From Arthrobacter crusticola (lineage in GTDB: Bacteria > Actinomycetota > Actinomycetes > Actinomycetales > Micrococcaceae): 64,000 nt of DNA. The stretch covers positions 372,001-436,000 of the forward strand of contig NZ_SMTK01000004.1 of NCBI RefSeq assembly GCF_004357995.1, written 5' to 3'. A model generated the notes under the pieces. The model was not told the origin of the DNA and ran no database searches. It saw only the letters and a list, made by a program, of their open reading frames with translations. Positions 20,271 to 28,898 of the stretch are shown here, one piece after another; the first letter of the stretch is position 1, and each line of letters starts with the position of its first letter. Made by a program: the position numbers and the translations under genes.

Positions 20271-21094
20271 CACCTTTCAAGGGTACGGCCACCGCCGGCG
20301 GGTGGTTGGCAGTGGGGGCAGTAGTACAGGTCCCGCAGTTCGAGTTCGCTGTCCCCGAGCTGTTCGAGGACCACCGGTGTGCCGCAGCGCAGGCAGCCCC
20401 GGTTCGAGCGCCCGTACACCCACAGGTTGTTGCCGCGCAGGTTTCCGGTGGTGGCGCGGGTGCTTCGCAGCTTGTTCGCCTCGAGCAGCTTCTTGGCCAG
20501 GTCGACGATGCGGGGCAGGTTTCGGACCTCGCCGACGGGCGTCAAGGGGTGGACCCCGGCCAGGAAGCACAGCTCGCAGCGGTAGACGTTGCCGATGCCT
20601 GCGAGGTTGCGCTGGTCGAGCAGGGCCAGGCCGAGGGGCCGTTCCGGCTGGAGGGCCAGCCTCCGCAGCGCCTCGGCGGGGTCCCAGTCCCCGCCGAGCA
20701 GGTCCGGCCCGAGGTAGCCCACGGCCTCCTCCTCGCCCGAGCGCGGCAGGACCCGCAGGAAACCCAGTTCGAAACCGACGACGACGTTGTCGGCCGTCTC
20801 GAGCACGCACCTCGCCTTGAAGCCGGGCCGGCGCCACTTCTGGCCATGCGCGTACACGTGCCAGAGCCCTTCCATCTTCAGGTGGGAGTGGATGTCCCAC
20901 CCTTCCGACTCCCCGCCGCCGCCCCCGCGGATCAGCAGGTGTTTGCCGCGGGAGACGACCTCCTCGACGGTGTCGCCGGTGAAGTCCACCGTGGCGAAGC
21001 GCGGCACCCGGATGTCACACCGGGTCAGTTCCTTCCCGGCCAAGGCCGCATGGAGGTCGCGGGCGGCCCTCCACACGGTATCTCCCTCAGGCAC
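20270..21094 (-). CDS. nei2: Fpg/Nei-family DNA glycosylase (endonuclease VIII-like)
   Basis: The enzyme removes oxidised bases and nicks the strand. Catalysis needs Pro2 and Glu3, so the start must be the GTG at 21094, which gives (M)PEGDTVWRAAR and has a run of G upstream; a longer frame to 21127 would bury the nucleophile. Other features are the H2TH region LLDQRNLAGIGNVYRCELCFLAG and a C-terminal zinc finger CLRCG...YYCPHC. It lies 38 bases after lhr; the same lhr-nei order occurs in Mycobacterium tuberculosis (Rv3296-Rv3297). Confidence 0.94.
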   Translation of the reverse strand: MPEGDTVWRAARDLHAALAGKELTRCDIRVPRFATVDFTGDTVEEVVSRGKHLLIRGGGGGESEGWDIHSHLKMEGLWHVYAHGQKWRRPGFKARCVLETADNVVVGFELGFLRVLPRSGEEEAVGYLGPDLLGGDWDPAEALRRLALQPERPLGLALLDQRNLAGIGNVYRCELCFLAGVHPLTPVGEVRNLPRIVDLAKKLLEANKLRSTRATTGNLRGNNLWVYGRSNRGCLRCGTPVVLEQLGDSELELRDLYYCPHCQPPAGGGRTLER

Positions 21095-21132
21095 GGGTTT
21101 CCCCCCGGGAGCGGACGTCTGACGCAAATCCT

Positions 21133-24100
21133 CTAAGCACGGATCCTCAGCCCCTTGGGTGTCGTGTAGAAACCGGCGGCGGCCAGGGCCGAGCCCACCC
21201 CGGTGTCGAGGATCTCCCCGCCGTTGACCTTCTCCAGCGCCATCTTGTCGGCCGCGCCCCGCCGGATGACGCCGACCAGGGCGGCGGCGGCCGCATCGAG
21301 GGCGGGCTGGTCCTCGGTGAAGACCAGCAGCGTCTTACCGCCCCGCTCGACGTAGAGCGCCAGGTCGCCGTCGACAAGCACGACGAGGGCGCCGGCCTTG
21401 CGGCCGGGACGGTGCCCTCCCTCGGCCTGCGGCCAGGCGAGGGCGGCGCCGTACGGGTTCGCCGGGTCGGTCGCGGCCAGGGCCGTCGCCGTGAGCGCCG
21501 GTCCGCCGGCGGCCTCCGAGCGCGGATCGTTGTCCGCGCTGAAGGAACGCAGCCGGTCAACGGTCGAGGGCACCGCGAACTGGGCCGCGCCGAGATGCTC
21601 GATGAAGTAGCCGCGCCGGCACCGGCCCATCTCCTCGAGCCGCGCGAGCACCTTGTACATCAGGCCGAACCCACCCGGCACCCCTTCGCTGCCCACTGCC
21701 CCGCGGGTGACCACGCCGTAGCGGTCAAGGAGCAGTTCGGCGGTGGCGTGGGCGTGGAGGGTCGACTCGTTCTCCACGGGCGGCAGCAGGTTCCAGCGTC
21801 CCGCCGCGACCGGCGGGGTGGCGCGCTGGTACCCGGAGACGCCGTCGGGCCCGCCGGCCAGGCTCATCGAACTGTTCGTGAGGGAACGTCCCGGTGCGCG
21901 GCCGAGCCGTCCCGCCCGGGAGGTGCGGGCGCGTGCCGGGGGCTGGCGCTGCTTGTGCGCGGTCCGGCCGCCGGCCAGCAGGGCCCGGACCGGGGTGAAG
22001 GTGTCGTTGCTGACGCGCCCGGCCCAGACCAGGTCCCACAAGGCGGTGACGAGGTCGGCCTCGGAGGGGACGCTGTCGACGTCGAGGGCGGTGCTGAGCT
22101 GGCGCAGGAAGTAGCCTCCGCCGCCGCCGAGCAGGTCGAGCAGCGCCGCGGAGAGCGGCGAGGGCTCGTACGCAGGGTCGGGGCGGAGGGTCAGCGGCGC
22201 GTTTTCCGCAAGGTGCAGGGCGATCCAGCCGTCGTTTCCGGCGAGCGATCCGGCACCCGACCACACCACCTCCCCGGTGGCGGTGAGCTCGTCGAGCATC
22301 GCCGGTGAGTAGTTGGCCACCCGCTGGCCCAGGATGAGCGGCTCCCAGGCCGAGGCGGGAATCGGCACGCCGGAGAGCTGGTCCACCACGGTTGCCACGC
22401 CGTCGAGTCCGCGGAGCCCCGAGCCGATGTGCTGCCAGACGGGCAGGAAGCGTCCGTAGGCGGCCGGGTCGACCGGCTCCACCTCTTGCCGCAGGGCCGC
22501 GAGGGAGCGCCGCCGCAGCCGGCGCAGCACCTCGACGTCGCACCACTCGCTCGGGGCGGCGGGGTGGACGACGGTGGTCTCCCCGGCCTGCGGGGCGGCC
22601 TCGGCGGGCCGGAACTCGCCCTCGACGGTGCGCCCGTCGGCGGCGAGGCGCTGCAGGGCCGTTGCCACGACGGCGACGCCGAGGCCGAGCCGGGCCGCCG
22701 CTTCCGCGGCGGTGAAGGGTCCGTGGGTGCGGGCGTACCGGCTGACAAGGTCCCCCAGCGGATCGGCCACGGGTTCGATGAAGGCGAGCGGGATGCCCAT
22801 CGGCAGGGGCACCCCCAGGGCGTCGCGCAGCCGGGCGGCGTCCTCGACGGCCGAGATCCGTTCGACGCCGGCGATGGAGACCTTCAGGGCGCGGTTGGCG
22901 CGCAGCAGCGGTTCCACCAGGTCCGCGGCCTCGGCCTCGGTGGCACGCGGCACCGCAGCCCCCTCCTCCCCGGCACCCTCTCCATTCGCCGCCGGAGCGG
23001 TGCCCTCGAGCCGTTCGGCGATCTCGGCAAGGCTCAGCGGGCCCAGGAGGCGCAGCAGGTCCGCGACGCCCTCCAGTCCCCGGGCGCGCCGGTCCGGGCG
23101 GAGGCGCTGGAGTTCACTTTCGGTGTCGGCGATGACCTTCGCGTCCAGCAGTTCGCGCAGTTCGGCCCGGCCCAGGAGCTCGTTGAGGAGGGTGGGGTCG
23201 AGCGAGAGGGCGGCGGCCCGGCGCTCCGCCAGGGGTGAATCCCCCTCGTACAGGAAGGAGGCGACGTACCCGAACAGCATTGAGCGGGCGAAGGGGGAGG
23301 CCTGCTGCGTGGTGACCTCGACCATCCGCAGCTCCCGGCGTTCAAGGGAGGCCGCCAGCTCCTTCAGGGCGGGCAGGTCGTAGACATCCTGGAGGACCTC
23401 CCTCACGGTCTCAAGGACGATCGGGAAGGTTGGATACTTCTTGGCGACGTCGAGCAGCTGCGCCGACCGCTGCCGCTGCTGCCACAGCGGGCTGCGCTTG
23501 CTCGGGTTCTGCCGGGGCAGCAGCAGCGCCCGGGCGGCGCACTCCCGGAACCGCGAGGCGAACAGCGCGGAGCCTCCGACCTCGGCAGTGACGATCCCGT
23601 CGAGCTCGTCGGCGTCGAAGAGAAAGAGTTCGGCGCCGGGCGGCTCGTCCTCCATGAGGGGAACGCGCAGCACGATGCCGTCGTCGGAAGCCATGGCGGA
23701 GCCCTCAATGCCGTACCGCTGCTCGAGGCGCGCCCCGACGGCGAGCGCCCAGGGGGCGTGGACCGGCATGCCGAAGGGGCTGTGCAGGACGACGCGCCAG
23801 TCGCCGAGCTCATCGTGGAAGCGTTCGACGACGAGCGTGCGGTCGTTGGGCACCACCTCGGTGGCTTCGCGCTGTTCCTTGAGGTAGGTCAGCAGGTTCC
23901 CCGAGGCCCACTCGTCGAGCCCGATGCGCTGGCAGCGCTCGCGGGCCTGGTCCTCCGGGGCGTAGGACATCTCCCGGACGAAGGCACCCAGCGCCCTGCC
24001 CAGCTCGACAGGACGGCCCAGGGAGTCGCCCTTCCAGAACGGCAGCTTGCCGGGCTGGCCGAAGGCGGGGGAGACGAGGACCCGGTCGTGGGTGATCTCC

Positions 24101-25992
24101 TCGATCCGCCAGCTGGTGGCACCGAGGGCGAAGACGTCTCCCACCCGTGATTCGTAGACCATCTCCTCGTCGAGTTCCCCGACCCGCCGGCCACCGGCCC
24201 GCGCCCCCTCACCCTCGGAGCCGACGAGGAAGACCCCGAACAGGCCCCGGTCGGGGATGGTGCCGCCGGAGGTCACGGCGAGGCGCTGGGCGCCGGGGCG
24301 CCCGGTGATGGTCCCCTCGGTCCGGTCCCAGATGATCCGCGGCCGCAGCCCGGCGAACTCATCGGAGGGGTACCGCCCGGCGAGCAGGTCAAGGGTGGCG
24401 TCGAAGGCCGAGCGGGGAAGAGTTGCGAACGGCGCGGACCTGCGCACGACGTCGAACCACTCCTCGACGTCGATGGTGCCCAGCGCGGCGGCGGCCACTG
24501 TCTGCTGGGCCAGGATGTCCAGCGGGTTGGCGGGGATGGCGAGGGGCTCGATCTTGCCCGCCAGCATTCTCTCCACCGTCACCGTGGTGTTCACCAGGTC
24601 GCCGCGGTGCTTGGGGAACAGCACCCCCTGGGAGACCTCGCCCACCTGGTGCCCGGCCCGGCCCACCCGCTGCAGGCCGCTGGCCACGGACTGCGGGGAC
24701 TCGACCTGCACCACGAGGTCGACGGCGCCCATGTCGATGCCCAGCTCGAGGGAGCTAGTCGCCACCACGCAGCGCAGCCGCCCCGACTTCAGGTCGTCTT
24801 CGATCAGGGCCCGCTGGTCCTTCGACACCGAGCCGTGGTGGGCGCGGGCCAGCAGCGGTTCGGCGCCGGCGCTCTGCCCTGCCTGCGCCATAATCTGGGC
24901 CGGCGGCAAAGCGGGCGCGGCGGCCGGTCCACCGCGGGGAGTCGGTTGTGCAGCATCCGGTTCCGCACCGGCTGCCCCGCCGTCAGCGTTTCCGGCGGCC
25001 CAGACGGCGTTGCGCTCAAGGCGTTCGGCGTGGATCTCATTGAGCCGGGCCGTGAGGCGCTCGGCGAGCCGGCGCGAGTTCGCGAAGACGATGGTGGAAC
25101 GGTTTTCCTCGATCAGGTCGACGATGCGTTCCTCGACGTGCGGCCAGATGCTCGCCTGCGGGACCGCGTCGCCGTCGGTCCCGCCGGGACCCCCGGTGGC
25201 GCCGCCCAGCTCCGTCATGTCCTCCACCGGCACGGAGACCGTCAGGTCCCACTTCTTGGCCGAGGGCGGAGCGACAATTTCCACCGGAGCGTTGCCGGAG
25301 AGGAACCGTGCGACGGTCTCCCGGGGCTCGACTGTTGCGGAAAGGCCGATCCGCTGCACCGGCTTGCCCAGCAGGGCATCGAGGCGGGCCAGGGACACCG
25401 CCAGGTGCGCCCCGCGCTTGGTGCCGGCGACGGCATGGACCTCGTCGACAATGACGGTGTGCACTTCGGACAGGGTCTCCCGGGCTTTTGAGGTGAGCAT
25501 CAGGAAGAGCGACTCGGGAGTGGTGATGAGGATGTCCGGGGGTCGGGTGAGCAGCGCCCGCCGTTCGGCCTGCGGGGTGTCACCTGAGCGCACCCCCACG
25601 GTGATTGAGGGTGCCGGAAGGCCAAGCCGGCGGGCCGTCTGGGTGATGCCGATCAGCGGGGCACGCAGGTTACGCTCGACGTCGACGCCGAGCGCCTTCA
25701 GCGGGGAGATATAGAGCACCCGGGTGCTGCGCGCCGGTACTGCAGGTGCCTTCTTCGGTCCGGAGGAGCCGTTCGCGGCGGGCGCCGAATGCTCCCCGTC
25801 CACCAGCAGCCGGTCAAGGGCCCAGAGGAACGCAGCGAGGGTCTTGCCCGATCCCGTCGGCGCCACCACCAGGGCATTCGATCCGGCCGAAATGGCCTTC
25901 CAGGCACCCTCCTGCGCCGCGGTGGGCGCGGAAAAAGCGCCGGCGAACCACTCCGAGGTGGCTGGGGTGAACCTGCTCAGCACCGATGTCAC
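21133..25992 (-). CDS. lhr: Large ATP-dependent helicase Lhr
   Basis: This ~1619-residue superfamily 2 helicase has Walker A APTGSGKTLAAF, DEVH box in VIVDEVHAVAG, motif III GLSATVEP, motif VI QRVGRAGHQ, a winged-helix/beta-barrel Lhr core and the long C-terminal domain of full-length actinobacterial Lhr. In mycobacteria Lhr is DNA-damage linked and translocates 3' to 5'. I prefer GTG at 25992 ((M)TSVLSRFTPATSEWF); the frame is open to a GTG at 26028. A low-complexity insertion with PAQIMAQAGQSAGAEP lies between motifs Ia and IV. It heads the run lhr, nei2, pseudouridine synthase. Confidence 0.96.
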   Translation of the reverse strand: MTSVLSRFTPATSEWFAGAFSAPTAAQEGAWKAISAGSNALVVAPTGSGKTLAAFLWALDRLLVDGEHSAPAANGSSGPKKAPAVPARSTRVLYISPLKALGVDVERNLRAPLIGITQTARRLGLPAPSITVGVRSGDTPQAERRALLTRPPDILITTPESLFLMLTSKARETLSEVHTVIVDEVHAVAGTKRGAHLAVSLARLDALLGKPVQRIGLSATVEPRETVARFLSGNAPVEIVAPPSAKKWDLTVSVPVEDMTELGGATGGPGGTDGDAVPQASIWPHVEERIVDLIEENRSTIVFANSRRLAERLTARLNEIHAERLERNAVWAAGNADGGAAGAEPDAAQPTPRGGPAAAPALPPAQIMAQAGQSAGAEPLLARAHHGSVSKDQRALIEDDLKSGRLRCVVATSSLELGIDMGAVDLVVQVESPQSVASGLQRVGRAGHQVGEVSQGVLFPKHRGDLVNTTVTVERMLAGKIEPLAIPANPLDILAQQTVAAAALGTIDVEEWFDVVRRSAPFATLPRSAFDATLDLLAGRYPSDEFAGLRPRIIWDRTEGTITGRPGAQRLAVTSGGTIPDRGLFGVFLVGSEGEGARAGGRRVGELDEEMVYESRVGDVFALGATSWRIEEITHDRVLVSPAFGQPGKLPFWKGDSLGRPVELGRALGAFVREMSYAPEDQARERCQRIGLDEWASGNLLTYLKEQREATEVVPNDRTLVVERFHDELGDWRVVLHSPFGMPVHAPWALAVGARLEQRYGIEGSAMASDDGIVLRVPLMEDEPPGAELFLFDADELDGIVTAEVGGSALFASRFRECAARALLLPRQNPSKRSPLWQQRQRSAQLLDVAKKYPTFPIVLETVREVLQDVYDLPALKELAASLERRELRMVEVTTQQASPFARSMLFGYVASFLYEGDSPLAERRAAALSLDPTLLNELLGRAELRELLDAKVIADTESELQRLRPDRRARGLEGVADLLRLLGPLSLAEIAERLEGTAPAANGEGAGEEGAAVPRATEAEAADLVEPLLRANRALKVSIAGVERISAVEDAARLRDALGVPLPMGIPLAFIEPVADPLGDLVSRYARTHGPFTAAEAAARLGLGVAVVATALQRLAADGRTVEGEFRPAEAAPQAGETTVVHPAAPSEWCDVEVLRRLRRRSLAALRQEVEPVDPAAYGRFLPVWQHIGSGLRGLDGVATVVDQLSGVPIPASAWEPLILGQRVANYSPAMLDELTATGEVVWSGAGSLAGNDGWIALHLAENAPLTLRPDPAYEPSPLSAALLDLLGGGGGYFLRQLSTALDVDSVPSEADLVTALWDLVWAGRVSNDTFTPVRALLAGGRTAHKQRQPPARARTSRAGRLGRAPGRSLTNSSMSLAGGPDGVSGYQRATPPVAAGRWNLLPPVENESTLHAHATAELLLDRYGVVTRGAVGSEGVPGGFGLMYKVLARLEEMGRCRRGYFIEHLGAAQFAVPSTVDRLRSFSADNDPRSEAAGGPALTATALAATDPANPYGAALAWPQAEGGHRPGRKAGALVVLVDGDLALYVERGGKTLLVFTEDQPALDAAAAALVGVIRRGAADKMALEKVNGGEILDTGVGSALAAAGFYTTPKGLRIRA

Positions 25993-26064
25993 CCCAACAT
26001 CATCTCTCAGTCTGCTGACATTCCTCACCCCGGTCCTGGAGGAGAAGGACGGGGTGGCCGCGGG

Positions 26065-26742
26065 TCAGCCCGCGGGCTGCATGGCGCCCACGGTCATCAG
26101 GACGATCGATGAGGCGGAGCAGGCGGTGATCTCCTGCGGCAGGACGAGGGAGTCGGTTGCACCGGGGGGATAGACGCGCACGCCGGCGGCGGGCACCGCA
26201 CCGCAGTCGGCGCCGTAGTTGCCCGCATTGACCTGCTGCAGCACCGCGGTCGCAGAGGCGCCGGGCTCGAGCGTGAAGGCCCCGCCCGGCTCGCCCCGGT
26301 CCGCGGGCGCACCGAGCTGGGTGCCCGCCGCGTCAACATACGAGACCCCGGGATAACCGGCCATGTCGCAGGCGGCGCCGGAGGTGTTCGTGAGCGTCAG
26401 CGTCCGGTAGGCGCTGCCGGCGGCTCCGGCGCCCGGCCCGGTGGTCACCGCACCGGACAGATCGGCCGCGGTGCATACCCCGCCGTCGCCCTCGGTCGGT
26501 TCGGGATCGGGCTCAGGATCCGCAGGCGCCGACGAGGGTGACGGCGAGGGTGAGGAGGAGGCCGTCGGAGCAGGCGGAGCCGAGGGCGCCTCCGACGCTG
26601 TGGGCGACACAGACGCCGCCTCCGAGGCTGCCGGGGCCTCCGCTCCGGTCGGTTCAGAGGCCGCCGGCGCGCATGCGCCCAGCAGGGTGGCGGTGCCGAT
26701 GGCTACGGCGGCGAGGATCCAGTGCGGGGTACCCGAAGTCAT
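26065..26742 (-). CDS. DUF4232 lipoprotein
   Basis: The 225-residue secreted lipoprotein has a lipobox LGAC at about residues 21-24, a Pro/Ala/Ser/Glu-rich linker (about 27-85) and a C-terminal DUF4232 domain (VCTAADLSGAVTT, LTLTNTSGAACDMAGYPGVSYVD) with conserved Cys residues that probably pair. The domain is common on actinobacterial surfaces; function is unknown. Confidence 0.88.
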   Translation of the reverse strand: MTSGTPHWILAAVAIGTATLLGACAPAASEPTGAEAPAASEAASVSPTASEAPSAPPAPTASSSPSPSPSSAPADPEPDPEPTEGDGGVCTAADLSGAVTTGPGAGAAGSAYRTLTLTNTSGAACDMAGYPGVSYVDAAGTQLGAPADRGEPGGAFTLEPGASATAVLQQVNAGNYGADCGAVPAAGVRVYPPGATDSLVLPQEITACSASSIVLMTVGAMQPAG

Positions 26743-26829
26743 GAAGCCACAGTAGGCGTGGTGCCCGTGTGATGCATGTGCCGGAGGGCGTGCCGTGGCT
26801 TGAGTTCCCCGATTGTTATGGAAAGAGGC

Positions 26830-27291
26830 CTATTCGTGATGGTAGGAACGCCGCCCGGCGATCTCCTGCGCGCGGTAGACCTGCTCGGCGAGGATGAGCC
26901 GGACCAGCTGGTGCGGGAACACGAGCTTCGACAGCGACAGGACGAAATCGGCGCGCCGGTGCACCGTGTCATCGACGCCGTAGGCGCCGCCGATAAGAAA
27001 GGTCACCGGGCGGGAGGCGTTTAGGGCGCCGCCCAGGGTGCGGGAGAAGGCGGGCGAGTCGATGGACCTGCCCCGCTCGTCGAGCAGGATCACGTAGTCG
27101 CGGGGCTCGGTGGTCTTGGCCAGGAGCCGCTCCGATTCCTCGGCCCGGGCTGCTTCCCCCTCGCGGGCCGAGTGCGGGAGGAACTGCCAGGACAGGTCGA
27201 AGGGTTTCTTGAGGCGCTTCTCGTAGCGGGCAATGCCGTCGGAAACCCAGCTCTCATGTTTCCGGCCCACGGCCAGTACTCGGATAGCCAT
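26830..27291 (-). CDS. rlmH: 23S rRNA (pseudouridine1915-N3)-methyltransferase RlmH
   Basis: The 153-residue SPOUT methyltransferase has YVILLDERGRSIDSPAFS, the trefoil-knot SAM-binding loop VTFLIGGAYGVDD, and C-terminal LSKLVFPHQLVRLILAEQVYRA. It methylates pseudouridine 1915 in helix 69 of 23S rRNA. The start has TGAGGA just upstream. It is divergent from the polymer cluster that begins at 27444. Confidence 0.96.
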   Translation of the reverse strand: MAIRVLAVGRKHESWVSDGIARYEKRLKKPFDLSWQFLPHSAREGEAARAEESERLLAKTTEPRDYVILLDERGRSIDSPAFSRTLGGALNASRPVTFLIGGAYGVDDTVHRRADFVLSLSKLVFPHQLVRLILAEQVYRAQEIAGRRSYHHE

Positions 27292-27443
27292 TTCCTCAGG
27301 CTACCGCCCCGGATGCGGGTCACCCCGAAGGGTTAACGGAGGTCAAACCGCAACCGTCGCGGAGGTGAACAAAAACAGTGACCCCCAAGAAAAATATCAG
27401 TACGCTTACGAAATTCCGATGGAACCGAAAGGCAGGTGGAGAG

Positions 27444-28898
27444 ATGGCGCATTCCAAGGACAGCAGACAGCTACCGGGTGGAGGTCCCGCGCCCGGCGGG
27501 CGGACCATCGCCGTCATCCTCGCCGGAGGAGTCGGCACGCGGATGGGGCTCGACATCCCCAAACAGCTTGTCCCCATCGCCGGCAGGACCAGCCTTGAGC
27601 ACACTGTCGAAATCTTCTCGACCTGCCCCGGCATCGACGAGATCCTGGTGATGATGGACCCCGGCAGCATCGCCCGCGCGCGGGAACTCCTTCCCGCTTC
27701 CCGTTTTCCCCGGCTCTCCTCAATTCTGGAGGGGGGCGCCGACCGCAACGACACCTCCTATCGGGCGCTGCAGGCCATCGCGGAGCCCGGTGCGAAGGTG
27801 ATCTTCCACGACGCGGTGCGCCCGCTCGTCGATTCCTCGATCATCCGCGCGTGCATCGACGCGCTCGACACCTACGAGGCGGTCGACACAGGCATCCCGT
27901 CGGCCGACACCATCATCGAGGTCGACGCGTCCAACATCATCCGGGCCGTTCCACCGCGGGCCTCGCTGCGCCGAGGGCAGACTCCCCAGGCCTTCCGCTG
28001 GGACACCATCATGGACGCCTACTCCCGGGCCCGGCAGGATCCGTCCTTCACGGCCACCGACGACTGCTCCGTCGTGCTGAACTACCGCCCGGACGTGCCG
28101 ATCATCGTCGTCCCCGGGCACGAAGCGAACATCAAGATCACCCACCCCATCGACATCCACCTCGCGGACAAGCTGTTCCAGCTGAAGAGCCAGTTGGTCG
28201 AACCGGTGCCGTTCCCGGTCGCCAGCCTGCGCGGCGCCACTGTGGTCATCTTCGGCGGCAGCTCGGGCATCGGTGAGGAGCTGGCCCGCCAGCTCGACGC
28301 TGAGGGCGCCAATGTCGTCTGTCACAGCCGCACCGGCTCGGGTACCTTCGTTGAGGACCGTACCTCGGTGGCCCGGGCGCTCGCCGGCGCGTCGGCGATG
28401 TACGGGCGGATCGACCATGTCGTCCTGACCGCGGGCGTGCTGACCATCGGGGCCCTGGCCGAGCTCAGCGACGAGCAGATCCGGCACGACATCGACGTCA
28501 ACCTGATGGCGGCCTTCGTCGTCGCCCAGGAGTCGCATTCGTACCTTTCCATTTCGCAGGGCTCATTGCTGCTCTACTCCTCGAGTTCGTACACCCGCGG
28601 CCGGGCCAAGTACACCGTGTACTCGGCGACGAAGGCCGCCGTCGTGAACCTCACGCAGGCGCTCGCCGACGAGTGGGGCGAGGACCGCATCCGGGTGAAC
28701 TGCATCAGCCCCAGCCGGACGGCTACGCCCATGCGTGTCAAAGCCTTCGGTGTCGAGGACGAGCACTCCCTGGTCCAGGCCGGGGAAGTGGCCCGCGTCA
28801 GCGCGCAGGTGTTGGCCTCGGACCTCACCGGGCAGGTCTTCGACGTCCGGCTGCCCGCAACGGATCCGCTGCACGTTCCTCTGGAAACCGCGAAGTGA
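27444..28898 (+). CDS. Fused IspD-like cytidylyltransferase and SDR reductase (CDP-ribitol type)
   Basis: The 484-residue protein joins an IspD/TarI-like cytidylyltransferase (about 20-255: VILAGGVGTRMGLDIPKQL, DAVRPLVDSSII, TPQAFRWDTI) to a short-chain dehydrogenase (about 265-470: VVIFGGSSGIGEELA, YSATKAAVV). This architecture matches Bcs1/Acs1-type enzymes that reduce ribulose 5-phosphate to ribitol 5-phosphate and activate it to CDP-ribitol for teichoic-acid or capsule synthesis. The ATG at 27444 has GGTGGAG upstream. Its stop overlaps the next gene's GTG by four bases (GTGA). The substrate is inferred from domain order. Confidence 0.88.
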   Translation: MAHSKDSRQLPGGGPAPGGRTIAVILAGGVGTRMGLDIPKQLVPIAGRTSLEHTVEIFSTCPGIDEILVMMDPGSIARARELLPASRFPRLSSILEGGADRNDTSYRALQAIAEPGAKVIFHDAVRPLVDSSIIRACIDALDTYEAVDTGIPSADTIIEVDASNIIRAVPPRASLRRGQTPQAFRWDTIMDAYSRARQDPSFTATDDCSVVLNYRPDVPIIVVPGHEANIKITHPIDIHLADKLFQLKSQLVEPVPFPVASLRGATVVIFGGSSGIGEELARQLDAEGANVVCHSRTGSGTFVEDRTSVARALAGASAMYGRIDHVVLTAGVLTIGALAELSDEQIRHDIDVNLMAAFVVAQESHSYLSISQGSLLLYSSSSYTRGRAKYTVYSATKAAVVNLTQALADEWGEDRIRVNCISPSRTATPMRVKAFGVEDEHSLVQAGEVARVSAQVLASDLTGQVFDVRLPATDPLHVPLETAK

